A DNA stretch of 8,229 bases, taken from Candidatus Latescibacterota bacterium. Lineage in GTDB: Bacteria; Latescibacterota; 4484-107. The stretch is taken from contig JAUWMS010000084.1 of NCBI GenBank assembly GCA_030613045.1, positions 1-8,229 of the forward strand, given 5' to 3'. Below the pieces are notes generated by a model. It was not told the origin of the DNA. It did not search any database and saw only the letters and a program-made list of their open reading frames with translations. This document shows positions 1-5,479 of the stretch, one piece after another (within the stretch, counting starts at the first letter, position 1; each line of letters starts with the position of its first letter). A program made the translations under genes and the position numbers.

Positions 1-29
1 CGTTATCTTTTTATCCTCCGGATGAGCAG

Positions 30-48
30 GAACGACTCCTAGTCGTTC
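30..48. repeat. Palindrome 1 (GAACGACT / AGTCGTTC)
   Basis: A perfect inverted repeat with 8-nt arms, GAACGACT and AGTCGTTC, around a 3-nt CCT loop. It is the first of four different palindromes in the first 330 bases. There is no T-run after it, so it does not look like an intrinsic terminator. It more likely belongs to a dispersed palindrome family, but only one copy is in this window. Confidence 0.6.
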
Positions 49-157
49 GTCGGCGACCTAGACGCAATGGCAAACCGTTATGAAACCAATTGCCGATATG
101 ACACGACTGGAACTGGGAGGTCGCGTTTTCGCCGAGTTTCAGAAGAATGGTTCCTCT

Positions 158-182
158 CGTTCCCACGCTCTGCGTGGGAACG
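158..182. repeat. Palindrome 2 (CGTTCCCACGC / GCGTGGGAACG)
   Basis: A perfect inverted repeat with 11-nt arms and a TCT loop. From memory, very similar CGTTCCCACGC hairpins recur between genes in many environmental bacteria; I could not check this here. No T-tract follows it. It lies inside the open frame at 80-442 without interrupting it. Confidence 0.75.
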
Positions 183-226
183 CTTCCCCGACGCGCTATG
201 TTATCGAATTGAAACCCGCAGATGCA

Positions 227-255
227 GATGTGACGGAGTTCAACTCCGTCACATC
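227..255. repeat. Palindrome 3 (GATGTGACGGAGTT / AACTCCGTCACATC)
   Basis: A perfect inverted repeat with 14-nt arms around a single C. Its sequence is unrelated to its neighbours. Such long arms are not expected by chance and would form a very stable hairpin in DNA or RNA. There is no T-tract. It reads through in the frame of the ORF at 80-442. Confidence 0.8.
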
Positions 256-294
256 CTTGGTGAATTCCGACCTCTTGGCAAGGACGACATTCAA

Positions 295-362
295 ATTGGT
301 TCGGGATTACAAAATCCCGAACCAATCCCAAAATAGCAAATGGAAATTCCTACACGATCAAG
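295..362 (+). repeat. Composite repeat, copy A (hairpin plus AAATTCCTA block)
   Basis: A palindrome at 295-326 (arms ATTGGTTCGGGATT and AATCCCGAACCAAT, loop ACAA) is followed after 11 nt by a conserved block at 338-362 reading AAATGGAAATTCCTACACGA then TCAAG. Both parts recur elsewhere: copy B at 2306-2375 (inverted), copy C at 7156-7220, the hairpin alone at 7111-7136 and the block alone at 7393-7415. The recurrence of the linked parts shows a dispersed element rather than a one-off hairpin. Confidence 0.85.
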
Positions 363-461
363 CTGATTACCAGGGTCACGGTGGGCCGGTAATTGCGGAC
401 TCTATACAGCCTGGCGACAAGTATTTGAGCAAACAGAAATGAATCAGCAAAAAAGGGGAGG

Positions 462-2288
462 ATGATGGAGCGCTTCACGATTTCCCGGGATGACCGATAC
501 CATGAGGCATGGCCGAATATCTGTATCGCAGCGAACGGCAATCTGGTGTGTAGTTATTCGGAGGCCGACGTACACGGAGGAGGAGCCGTCCCGAGTGCGG
601 TGGTGCGCGTCAGCGAGGACGAAGGCCGCACCTGGTCAGAGCCGATCGTCGTGGATACGCTGCTTAACCGACCCAGGGACGGGTTCATGATGTGCCGGTC
701 GGTCATTCGGCTTCAGGACGGGTCGCTGCTGCTGGCGGTTGACTGGACCCGGACCGACTTCACTCGGCCTCCGGGAGCTCCGCACAACTGGAGCAACGAT
801 CCTGCCAATGGAGCCTGTGGCGAGGTCCGGCTGTACCGAAGTTTCGACAACGGTCAGACGTGGACCGGCCCGGAAAAGACGGGATGCCTCGCGGTAAGCT
901 TGAACATCAAACAGATGAGTGACGGCACCCTTTTCATCTCGGCTGAACACTACCATGCCTCGGGTCAATGGTGGTCGCAGATGCTCTATCGTTCAAGGGA
1001 CAACGGCAAGAGCTGGTCCGATCCGATCACCGTGCTGAACGATCCGAGGTGGGACGCGAACGAGGGCGACATCGTAGAAATGCCCGGCGGCGAACTGGTG
1101 ATGTACCTTCGCGAGAACCGGACGAGAACCATGATTGGCATGAAGGCCATCTCTTACGATGGAGGCGCTACCTGGGAAGGCCCTTTCGCCGCCGGAAAGT
1201 GGCCGATAAATGGCCGGGTTGCGGCGGGCCTGCTTGGCAGCGGCGACGTGCTGGTGATGCACCGCGTGGGTGGATTTGCGCTCCAGCACCAGTTTGGTTT
1301 CTTTGTCGAGTCGCCCGAGACGGCCCTGGCAAAGCTTCCGTACGACGACCGGGCCGGGCTTCAGCCTCCGGCCGGCTTGCGCTGGGGTATCATAGACAAT
1401 GACACCAGTGCGTATCCGGACTACGGGTACGGCGGCTGGGAGGAACTGCCGTCGGGCGATGTGTACGCGGTCAATTATATCGTTGACGATGCGCCACGGA
1501 ATCGCCCGCAGATCCGCGGGTATCGCATCTCACGCCGGGAACTGTTAGACCCCACCCGCGACATGGATATTGATTTTGAGTCGCCGGCCTTCAAACGTGG
1601 CAAGCTGAACAGCCAGCATGGCTGGGTGCAACAGAAACCGGAGTTCTGGTACACACGCGGTTTGGCGCCGGGCACGTTGGGTAATTTGGGCAACTACGTG
1701 ATCGTGGACCACTCCGGCGAGCATTCCCATACCGGCAAAGGCAGCATCACCGGCACCCGTAGCGAGGGTGGCGGAGAAGAGGTGCTTCGTCGTGATATAG
1801 GGCCATACGACCTGCTTCAAGAGGACATTCAGATCAGTCTGACCCACAGTGGCCGTCAGCAGTTTGGCATTTTTCGTGTCCTGGACGCGAGCGGGCAGAC
1901 CATCGTGGAGCTGCGCTCCGATTTCGTCCACGAGCGGCTATGGGTCCAGCACGGCAGCGGTTATTTCAGCGTGTCGGAGGTGGACTGCACGCAAGACTGG
2001 TGGCGGACAAAGCTGTCCTTTACGAAGGGTGTGCTCAAGGTCTTCACCCATCGGGCTGACGAGAGCGGTTTCGGCCAGCCTTGGTGCACCATTCCACTGA
2101 CCGATGGCAGCGAATATGAAATCACGAACGAGGTGAACATGGACCTGGTCGGGACGGGCAAGCTGGACCGGATCATTGCCTCGATTGTGGTGGTGCTGGG
2201 CGGGAAGGGGGCGTTGTACTTCGACGGGATCGAGATTCGTACGAACCGGGCCGGCGTTTATAGGGTCGGCGATTCCTCCGTAGAATAG
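462..2288 (+). CDS. Sialidase-fold (BNR/Asp-box) protein
   Basis: A 608-residue protein of the sialidase/neuraminidase superfamily. Four Asp boxes of the form S-x-D-x-G-x-[TS]-W lie at residues 51-58, 127-134, 178-185 and 231-238, marking the turns of a beta-propeller. Segments such as NEGDIVEMPGGELVMYLREN (200-219) resemble the region that supplies a Glu and an Arg to the active site in this superfamily; the usual N-terminal FRIP motif is not evident. Residues about 370-595 form a second, beta-rich and possibly lectin-like region. No signal peptide is visible, which is unusual for a sialidase. A purine-rich GGGGAGG abuts tandem ATGs at 462 and 465, so either may be used; both are very close to it. 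The substrate cannot be inferred; sialic acid is only one possibility. The gene stands alone, with palindromic spacers on both sides. Confidence 0.85.
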   Translation: MMERFTISRDDRYHEAWPNICIAANGNLVCSYSEADVHGGGAVPSAVVRVSEDEGRTWSEPIVVDTLLNRPRDGFMMCRSVIRLQDGSLLLAVDWTRTDFTRPPGAPHNWSNDPANGACGEVRLYRSFDNGQTWTGPEKTGCLAVSLNIKQMSDGTLFISAEHYHASGQWWSQMLYRSRDNGKSWSDPITVLNDPRWDANEGDIVEMPGGELVMYLRENRTRTMIGMKAISYDGGATWEGPFAAGKWPINGRVAAGLLGSGDVLVMHRVGGFALQHQFGFFVESPETALAKLPYDDRAGLQPPAGLRWGIIDNDTSAYPDYGYGGWEELPSGDVYAVNYIVDDAPRNRPQIRGYRISRRELLDPTRDMDIDFESPAFKRGKLNSQHGWVQQKPEFWYTRGLAPGTLGNLGNYVIVDHSGEHSHTGKGSITGTRSEGGGEEVLRRDIGPYDLLQEDIQISLTHSGRQQFGIFRVLDASGQTIVELRSDFVHERLWVQHGSGYFSVSEVDCTQDWWRTKLSFTKGVLKVFTHRADESGFGQPWCTIPLTDGSEYEITNEVNMDLVGTGKLDRIIASIVVVLGGKGALYFDGIEIRTNRAGVYRVGDSSVE

Positions 2289-2305
2289 CCGTACGCGGAC
2301 TGAAG

Positions 2306-2375
2306 TGATTTTCATTTTGGGGTTGGTTCGGGATTTTGTAATCCCGAACCAACTTGATGGTATAGGAATTTTCAT
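2306..2375 (-). repeat. Composite repeat, copy B (inverted)
   Basis: A perfect palindrome at 2322-2353 (arms GTTGGTTCGGGATT and AATCCCGAACCAAC, loop TTGT) lies directly against a minus-strand copy of the conserved block at 2353-2375 (ATGAAAATTCCTATACCATC then AAG). On the other side, 2306-2321 read on the minus strand gives CCCCAAAATGAAAAT, the beginning of a second block that then stops matching. The hairpin thus has the block on both sides, as if cut from a tandem array. It lies 33 nt after the sialidase stop codon. Confidence 0.85.
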
Positions 2376-2405
2376 ATTTATCATTGCCCCTCAGAGGCTT
2401 GCGAA

Positions 2406-2433
2406 AGCCCCGCGATGGGCGCTAAGTTTTTTT
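2406..2433 (+). terminator. Candidate intrinsic terminator after the sialidase gene
   Basis: The stem pairs AGC and CCC (2406-2411) with GGG and GCT (2417-2423), with one bulged C and a GCGAT loop, followed by AAG and seven Ts (2427-2433). An overlapping hairpin, GGCTT/AAGCC, lies just before it at 2396-2409. The position, after the sialidase gene and before the helicase gene, fits a terminator. The 3-nt gap before the T-run weakens it. Confidence 0.45.
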
Positions 2434-2457
2434 ACTTCTGTTGAGCAAATGGATAAT
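2430..2457 (+). promoter_or_regulatory. Possible promoter for the helicase gene
   Basis: A TTTACT or TTTTAC -35-like sequence near 2430-2436 and a GATAAT -10-like sequence at 2452-2457 are separated by 15-16 nt. Transcription would start about 15 nt before the ATG, giving a short leader, unlike the long cold-box leaders of some DEAD-box genes. The -35 match is weak and the region is AT-rich, so a chance match is possible. Confidence 0.3.
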
Positions 2458-2477
2458 AACTAAAAAAAGATGAATAG

Positions 2478-4106
2478 ATGGATAGCAAAAAGACATTCAA
2501 TGACCTTGGACTTTCAGAGAAAATACTGGACGCAATCAACAAAAAGGGGTTTGAAGAGCCGACCGCAATTCAGGCCATGACGATCCCGGTAATGCTGAGA
2601 GATGATACGAATATCATCGCGCAGGCCCAAACAGGCACGGGCAAAACAGCGGCGTTTGGATTGCCTCTGATAGAAATGGTGAACACAAAATCCAAAGCAG
2701 TTCAGGCGCTCATTCTGGTTCCTACACGAGAGTTAGCCATTCAGGTATCGGAAGAAATCAGTTCACTCAAAGGAGACAAGGGGATCAAGGTCGTACCGAT
2801 ATATGGTGGTCAATCTATTGATCAGCAGTTGCGCGGACTGAAAAAAGGGGTGCATATTGTAGTCGGGACCCCAGGCAGGATAATTGATCATCTGAACAGA
2901 AGGACACTAAAGCTTGGGGGAATCGAGCACCTGATCCTCGATGAGGCGGATGAAATGCTGAATATGGGATTCATCGAAGATATGGAAGAGATCATGAAGC
3001 ATACGAATCCCGACAAACGAACGCTCTTGTTTTGCGCGACAATGCCGGAAAGGATAAAGGCCCTTGCACACAAATACATGGATGGTTATGAGCTTCTTAC
3101 CGCGAGGAAAGAGCAACTGACCACGAATCTGACGGAGCAAATATACTTTGAGGGTAAAGCCACTGATAAATTTGAGGCGCTATGCAGGATCATTGACATT
3201 GAAGATGGTTTTTACGGGTTGGTTTTCTGCAGAACAAAGAGTGATGTGGATTCTGTGGCAACCCATCTAATGGATAGGGGATATGACGCGGAAGCTATTC
3301 ATGGAGATCTTTCACAGGTGCAAAGAGAAAAAACGCTGGGAAATTTCAGGAAACAAAGAGTCAATGTTCTTGTAGCAACGGACGTTGCGGCACGTGGAAT
3401 TGATGTTATTAACCTCACCCATGTTATAAACTATTCACTCCCTCAGGATCCGGATTCGTATGTTCATCGAATAGGTCGCACGGGAAGGGCCGGGAATGAG
3501 GGCACCGCTATTACGTTTATTACTCCGAGTGAGTATAAGCGACTGATGTTCATACAGCGGGTGGCCAAGGCTGATATCAGGAAATCGAAAGTGCCAAAAG
3601 TAGAAGATATTATCAAAGCCAAAAAGAAAAAGATAACCAATGATCTGACTGCTATTCTTGAAGATAAGATTGATACGGATTACTACAACTGGGCCAAGAA
3701 ATTGCTTGAGGATAAGCATCCGACGGAAATGCTGGCTGCCCTGCTTAACTATAGTTTCGAGGGAGACCTCAATCCTGATGCCTATGGTGAAATAACAGAG
3801 GTCGGCGCAAAGGGGAAGCAACTTGATCAAGAGGGTAAGGCACGGCTTTTTGTCGCACTGGGTAAGAAAGACAAGATGAATCCAAAAAAACTTGTTAAGC
3901 TTATTATGAGCAGAGTCTCAATCAAGCATCAACATATCAGAGATATACGGATAATGGACAAATTCTCTTTTGTAACGGTTCCTTTTGAAAAGGCAGAGGG
4001 AATCGTCGTCAGTTTCAAAGAAAAGGGGCAGAGGCCGCTCATTATCCATGCCAAGAAAGAAACGGATAGCAAGGGCAAGCAACGGACGCGCAGGCCGCGC
4101 CGCTGA
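2478..4106 (+). CDS. deaD: DEAD-box ATP-dependent RNA helicase, DeaD/CsdA-like
   Basis: A 542-residue helicase that uses ATP to unwind short RNA duplexes; relatives act in ribosome assembly, mRNA turnover and cold growth. All core motifs are present: Q motif with Q32, Walker A AQTGTGKT (50-57), PTRELA (82-87), GG (110-111), TPGR (131-134), DEAD (155-158), motif V ARGID (305-309) and motif VI HRIGRTGR (330-337). Motif III is CAT (186-188) in place of the usual SAT. A linker of about 80 residues leads to a DbpA-type RNA-binding domain (about 455-528; RLFVALGKKDKMNPKKLVKL) and a basic tail. The start is the first ATG ahead of the Q motif; no clear Shine-Dalgarno is seen. The coding sequence is visibly AT-richer than the sialidase and transglutaminase genes. 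The symbol rests on architecture alone. Confidence 0.95.
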   Translation: MDSKKTFNDLGLSEKILDAINKKGFEEPTAIQAMTIPVMLRDDTNIIAQAQTGTGKTAAFGLPLIEMVNTKSKAVQALILVPTRELAIQVSEEISSLKGDKGIKVVPIYGGQSIDQQLRGLKKGVHIVVGTPGRIIDHLNRRTLKLGGIEHLILDEADEMLNMGFIEDMEEIMKHTNPDKRTLLFCATMPERIKALAHKYMDGYELLTARKEQLTTNLTEQIYFEGKATDKFEALCRIIDIEDGFYGLVFCRTKSDVDSVATHLMDRGYDAEAIHGDLSQVQREKTLGNFRKQRVNVLVATDVAARGIDVINLTHVINYSLPQDPDSYVHRIGRTGRAGNEGTAITFITPSEYKRLMFIQRVAKADIRKSKVPKVEDIIKAKKKKITNDLTAILEDKIDTDYYNWAKKLLEDKHPTEMLAALLNYSFEGDLNPDAYGEITEVGAKGKQLDQEGKARLFVALGKKDKMNPKKLVKLIMSRVSIKHQHIRDIRIMDKFSFVTVPFEKAEGIVVSFKEKGQRPLIIHAKKETDSKGKQRTRRPRR

Positions 4107-4134
4107 TGTGAGGCGTAGGCGCCTAAATCCTAAA

Positions 4135-4141
4135 AAGGAGG
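4135..4141 (+). promoter_or_regulatory. Ribosome binding site fixing the start at 4147
   Basis: AAGGAGG lies 5 nt before the ATG at 4147. It selects this start over the longer open frame beginning at 3985, which would overlap the helicase gene by over 120 nt and encode an unrelated arginine-rich leader. Confidence 0.85.
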
Positions 4142-4146
4142 TTCAA

Positions 4147-4464
4147 ATGGCCCTTACAGATGAAGAAAGAAGAAGGATTTTCGAGGAAGAAAAATTGAGA
4201 AAGGAAATGAAGGGTAAAAATGTAGTAGTTTCCGTAATCCTTTCAGGGCTGCTTCCTGGGTTGGGTGATCTATTCTGTGGAAGTTGGATAAAGGCCCTCG
4301 TGTTTTTTGCCTTGGATTTCCTCGCCTTTATCTTGATGTTTGCGATGGGTATTGGTGTTCTTTTATATGCACCTGTATGGGTTTGCGGACTCATATCTGC
4401 ATGGTTATCTGCGAGTAAATCTGAGAAAAGAACAATCAAAAAGGTGGATAGGTCCTTGGCGTGA
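4147..4464 (+). CDS. Small membrane protein, TM2/DUF5683-like hairpin
   Basis: A 105-residue protein. The N-terminus (1-24) is highly charged, with a helix-prone EERRRIFEEEKLRKE segment. Hydrophobic stretches at about 25-45 and 47-73, perhaps with a third at 75-89, are followed by a basic tail. The motif LLPGLGDLFCGSWIKALVFF (35-54) resembles the Pro-Gly turn and conserved small residues of TM2-type and related small bacterial membrane proteins; the exact family is not certain. It starts 40 nt after the helicase stop with a strong ribosome binding site and shares the helicase's AT-rich composition, so the two are probably co-transcribed. Its function is unknown. An attC-like stem follows 35 nt after the stop. 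Confidence 0.8.
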   Translation: MALTDEERRRIFEEEKLRKEMKGKNVVVSVILSGLLPGLGDLFCGSWIKALVFFALDFLAFILMFAMGIGVLLYAPVWVCGLISAWLSASKSEKRTIKKVDRSLA

Positions 4465-4499
4465 GAGTCATAAAATGGTCGTATTTAAACAGAGAAGGT

Positions 4500-4605
4500 G
4501 CATAACAATGGGGTCAACCTGACCGAAAACAGCTCGGCTTTTTCAAGTGCAGCGCTTTGCATAACGTTCGTTGTTTTTTAAAGTTGGTTGCCCCGTAGTG
4601 TTTGC
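4500..4605 (+). other. attC-like imperfect stem (possible integron recombination-site relic)
   Basis: GCATAAC (4500-4506) resembles an R'' box. GGGG-T-CAACC (4510-4519) pairs with GGTTG-CCCC (4586-4594), leaving T4514 unpaired, as attC sites have extrahelical bases. GTTTGC (4600-4605) pairs with GCATAAC if T4503 is bulged, standing in for R'. Inside, AAAACAGC (4526-4533) pairs with GTTGTTTT (4570-4577) with one G-T pair. The length (106 nt) and the position just after a short gene in the same orientation fit a cassette. Against it: the R' box departs from GTTRRRY, a second GCATAAC lies at 4559-4565, and no integrase or cassette array is visible. Confidence 0.35.
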
Positions 4606-4639
4606 GGCAGGCTACCCAAGCCGTCAACCTGCAACAACC

Positions 4640-4645
4640 GGAGGG
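4640..4645 (+). promoter_or_regulatory. Ribosome binding site fixing the start at 4650
   Basis: GGAGGG lies 4 nt before the ATG at 4650. Starting here puts a clean signal peptide at the N-terminus. The upstream ATG at 4602 would add 16 residues ahead of it and has no binding site. Confidence 0.7.
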
Positions 4646-4649
4646 TACC

Positions 4650-5246
4650 ATGCTCAGAAAACTACCTATCGTGATAGGTGCTGTTCTCGTGTTGGCTTCG
4701 CTGTGTAACGCACTGGAAGTAGCCGGTATCCAACTCCCCGATTCCATGGAAGTGGTTGGCGTCGGCATACCCGATTCCCTTGAGACGGGGCCGACCCGGC
4801 TGATCCTGAACGGGGCGGGCGTGCGCACGAAGTTTTTCATGAAGCTTTATGTGGGTGGGCTTTATCTGGAGCAGAAGAGTCATGATCCTGAACAACTCAT
4901 CGAGGCCGATGAACCCATGGCCATCCGGCTGCACATTACTTCCTCTCTGATCACCAGTGAAAAAATGGAGAAAGTGACCCGGGAAGGTTTTGTAAAATCG
5001 ACGGGGGGAAAGATCGCCCCCATTGAAGCTCAGATAGAAACCTTCATCTCCGTTTTCATAGACAAGATAAACAAAAACGACGTGTATGACTTGATTTACA
5101 TTCCGGGCAAAGGAACAGAGGTTCACAAAAACGAGAAATTTTACTCGTTGACGGAGGGGCTTCCCTTCAAACAGGCTTTGTTCGGTATCTGGCTTTGTGA
5201 GAATCCGGCCCAGAAGAGCTTGAAAAAGGAAATGCTCGGCAAATAG
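4650..5246 (+). CDS. Exported chalcone-isomerase-like protein
   Basis: A 198-residue protein. Residues 1-21 form a signal peptide (basic MLRK, hydrophobic core, likely cleavage near LCNA), so the mature protein should be periplasmic or outside the cytoplasm. The segment LNGAGVRTKFFMKLYVGGLY (53-72) is a hallmark of the bacterial chalcone-isomerase-like family (Pfam Chalcone_3). The later FVKSTGGKI..FISVFIDKINKNDVYDLIYIPGKG..V and LPFKQALFGIWL segments fit the same fold, and the length is typical. The plant enzyme closes the chalcone ring, but the role of these bacterial relatives is not established, and no flavonoid gene is nearby. An 11-residue block just after the signal peptide is duplicated. 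No partner gene is evident: the next gene starts 233 nt later, past a terminator. Confidence 0.85.
   Translation: MLRKLPIVIGAVLVLASLCNALEVAGIQLPDSMEVVGVGIPDSLETGPTRLILNGAGVRTKFFMKLYVGGLYLEQKSHDPEQLIEADEPMAIRLHITSSLITSEKMEKVTREGFVKSTGGKIAPIEAQIETFISVFIDKINKNDVYDLIYIPGKGTEVHKNEKFYSLTEGLPFKQALFGIWLCENPAQKSLKKEMLGK
4716..4781 (+). repeat. Tandem 33-nt duplication inside the chalcone-isomerase-like gene
   Basis: Residues 23-33 (EVAGIQLPDSM) are followed directly by residues 34-44 (EVVGVGIPDSL): 33 nt at 4716-4748 repeated at 4749-4781. The repeat is in frame, with 6 of 11 residues identical and the rest conservative. The DNA has diverged, so the duplication is not recent. Confidence 0.75.
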
Positions 5247-5383
5247 ACCGGTGTGAGAAGGGGATGTTTGTTGGATGGTGGAACTTATCAAGCCGGAGGA
5301 GGACGTGCCCTGCGAAGCAAAGATCACACGCAGGTTATCTCCATCGTCAGGAGCCAGGCCGCAGCATTGAACAGCCTCTATCC
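5247..5383 (+). other. Possible structured leader RNA before the transglutaminase gene
   Basis: No gene is supported here. Two short hairpins are visible: CCTGCG (5309-5314) with CGCAGG (5329-5334), and CTCC (5339-5342) with GGAG (5350-5353). Next comes a strong terminator hairpin (5384-5417), then 62 nt with a good ribosome binding site. This order (folded RNA, terminator, start) is that of an attenuator or riboswitch, but it could equally be the 3' end of the preceding transcript. No known riboswitch class could be assigned. Confidence 0.25.
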
Positions 5384-5417
5384 AAAGCCACTTCCACGTT
5401 CAGTGAAGGTGGCTTTT
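5384..5417 (+). terminator. Intrinsic terminator hairpin
   Basis: AAAGCCACTTCCAC (5384-5397) pairs with GTGAAGGTGGCTTT (5403-5416) over 14 positions with one mismatch and one G-T pair. The loop is GTTCA, and the right arm runs into TTTT. It lies 137 nt after the chalcone-isomerase-like stop and 62 nt before the transglutaminase start, so it either ends the former transcript or controls the latter. Confidence 0.7.
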
Positions 5418-5465
5418 CCATTTTCGGGGTTATTTGTATAGGTTCTGCACGGATCACCGAAAAAC

Positions 5466-5471
5466 AGGAGG
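5466..5471 (+). promoter_or_regulatory. Ribosome binding site fixing the start at 5480
   Basis: AGGAGG lies 8 nt before the ATG at 5480. It selects this start over in-frame upstream ATGs from 5264, which would make the protein read through the terminator hairpin at 5384-5417. Confidence 0.8.
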
Positions 5472-5479
5472 AGAAAGCG

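Larger units (their letters stand above)
80..442 (+). other. Open frame through palindromes; coding status unproven
   Basis: An ATG-to-TGA frame of 120 codons that ends 19 nt before the sialidase gene. It has no recognisable ribosome binding site and no domain I know. Three palindromes (158-182, 227-255 and 295-326) lie inside it and are all read without a stop. The last 30 or so residues, with GGPVIADS and PGDKYLS, look protein-like. It could be the decayed end of an older gene carrying in-frame palindromic insertions, or a chance frame in repeat-rich spacer DNA. I favour spacer DNA, with low certainty. Confidence 0.2.

Noticed and set aside
158..326. Several inverted repeats in a row, considered as a CRISPR array.
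   Set aside because: The palindromes differ in sequence and spacing, so there is no repeated direct unit.
968..1402. 144-codon open frame inside the sialidase gene.
   Set aside because: It is an arginine/glycine-rich out-of-frame shadow of a gene with clear Asp boxes.
4115..4124. Short palindrome TAGGCGCCTA between helicase and membrane-protein genes, considered as an operator or second recombination site.
   Set aside because: Ten symmetric bases alone are weak, and nothing around them supports a site.
3985..4146. N-terminal extension of the small membrane-protein frame into the helicase gene.
   Set aside because: It overlaps the helicase coding sequence in another frame, is arginine-rich in a shadow-like way, and a perfect AAGGAGG sits before the ATG at 4147.
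4662..5327. 221-codon minus-strand open frame opposite the chalcone-isomerase-like gene.
   Set aside because: The plus strand has a family signature, signal peptide and ribosome binding site; the minus frame is its complement shadow.
5284..5334. Resemblance to the SAM-I riboswitch start (CTTATCAAG, GGAGG, GCCC, GAAGC).
   Set aside because: The GGCAACC core and the later conserved pairs are missing, and the downstream gene is not a methionine gene.
5264..5479. Upstream in-frame extension of the transglutaminase gene.
   Set aside because: It would translate through a strong terminator hairpin, and AGGAGG is well spaced before the ATG at 5480.
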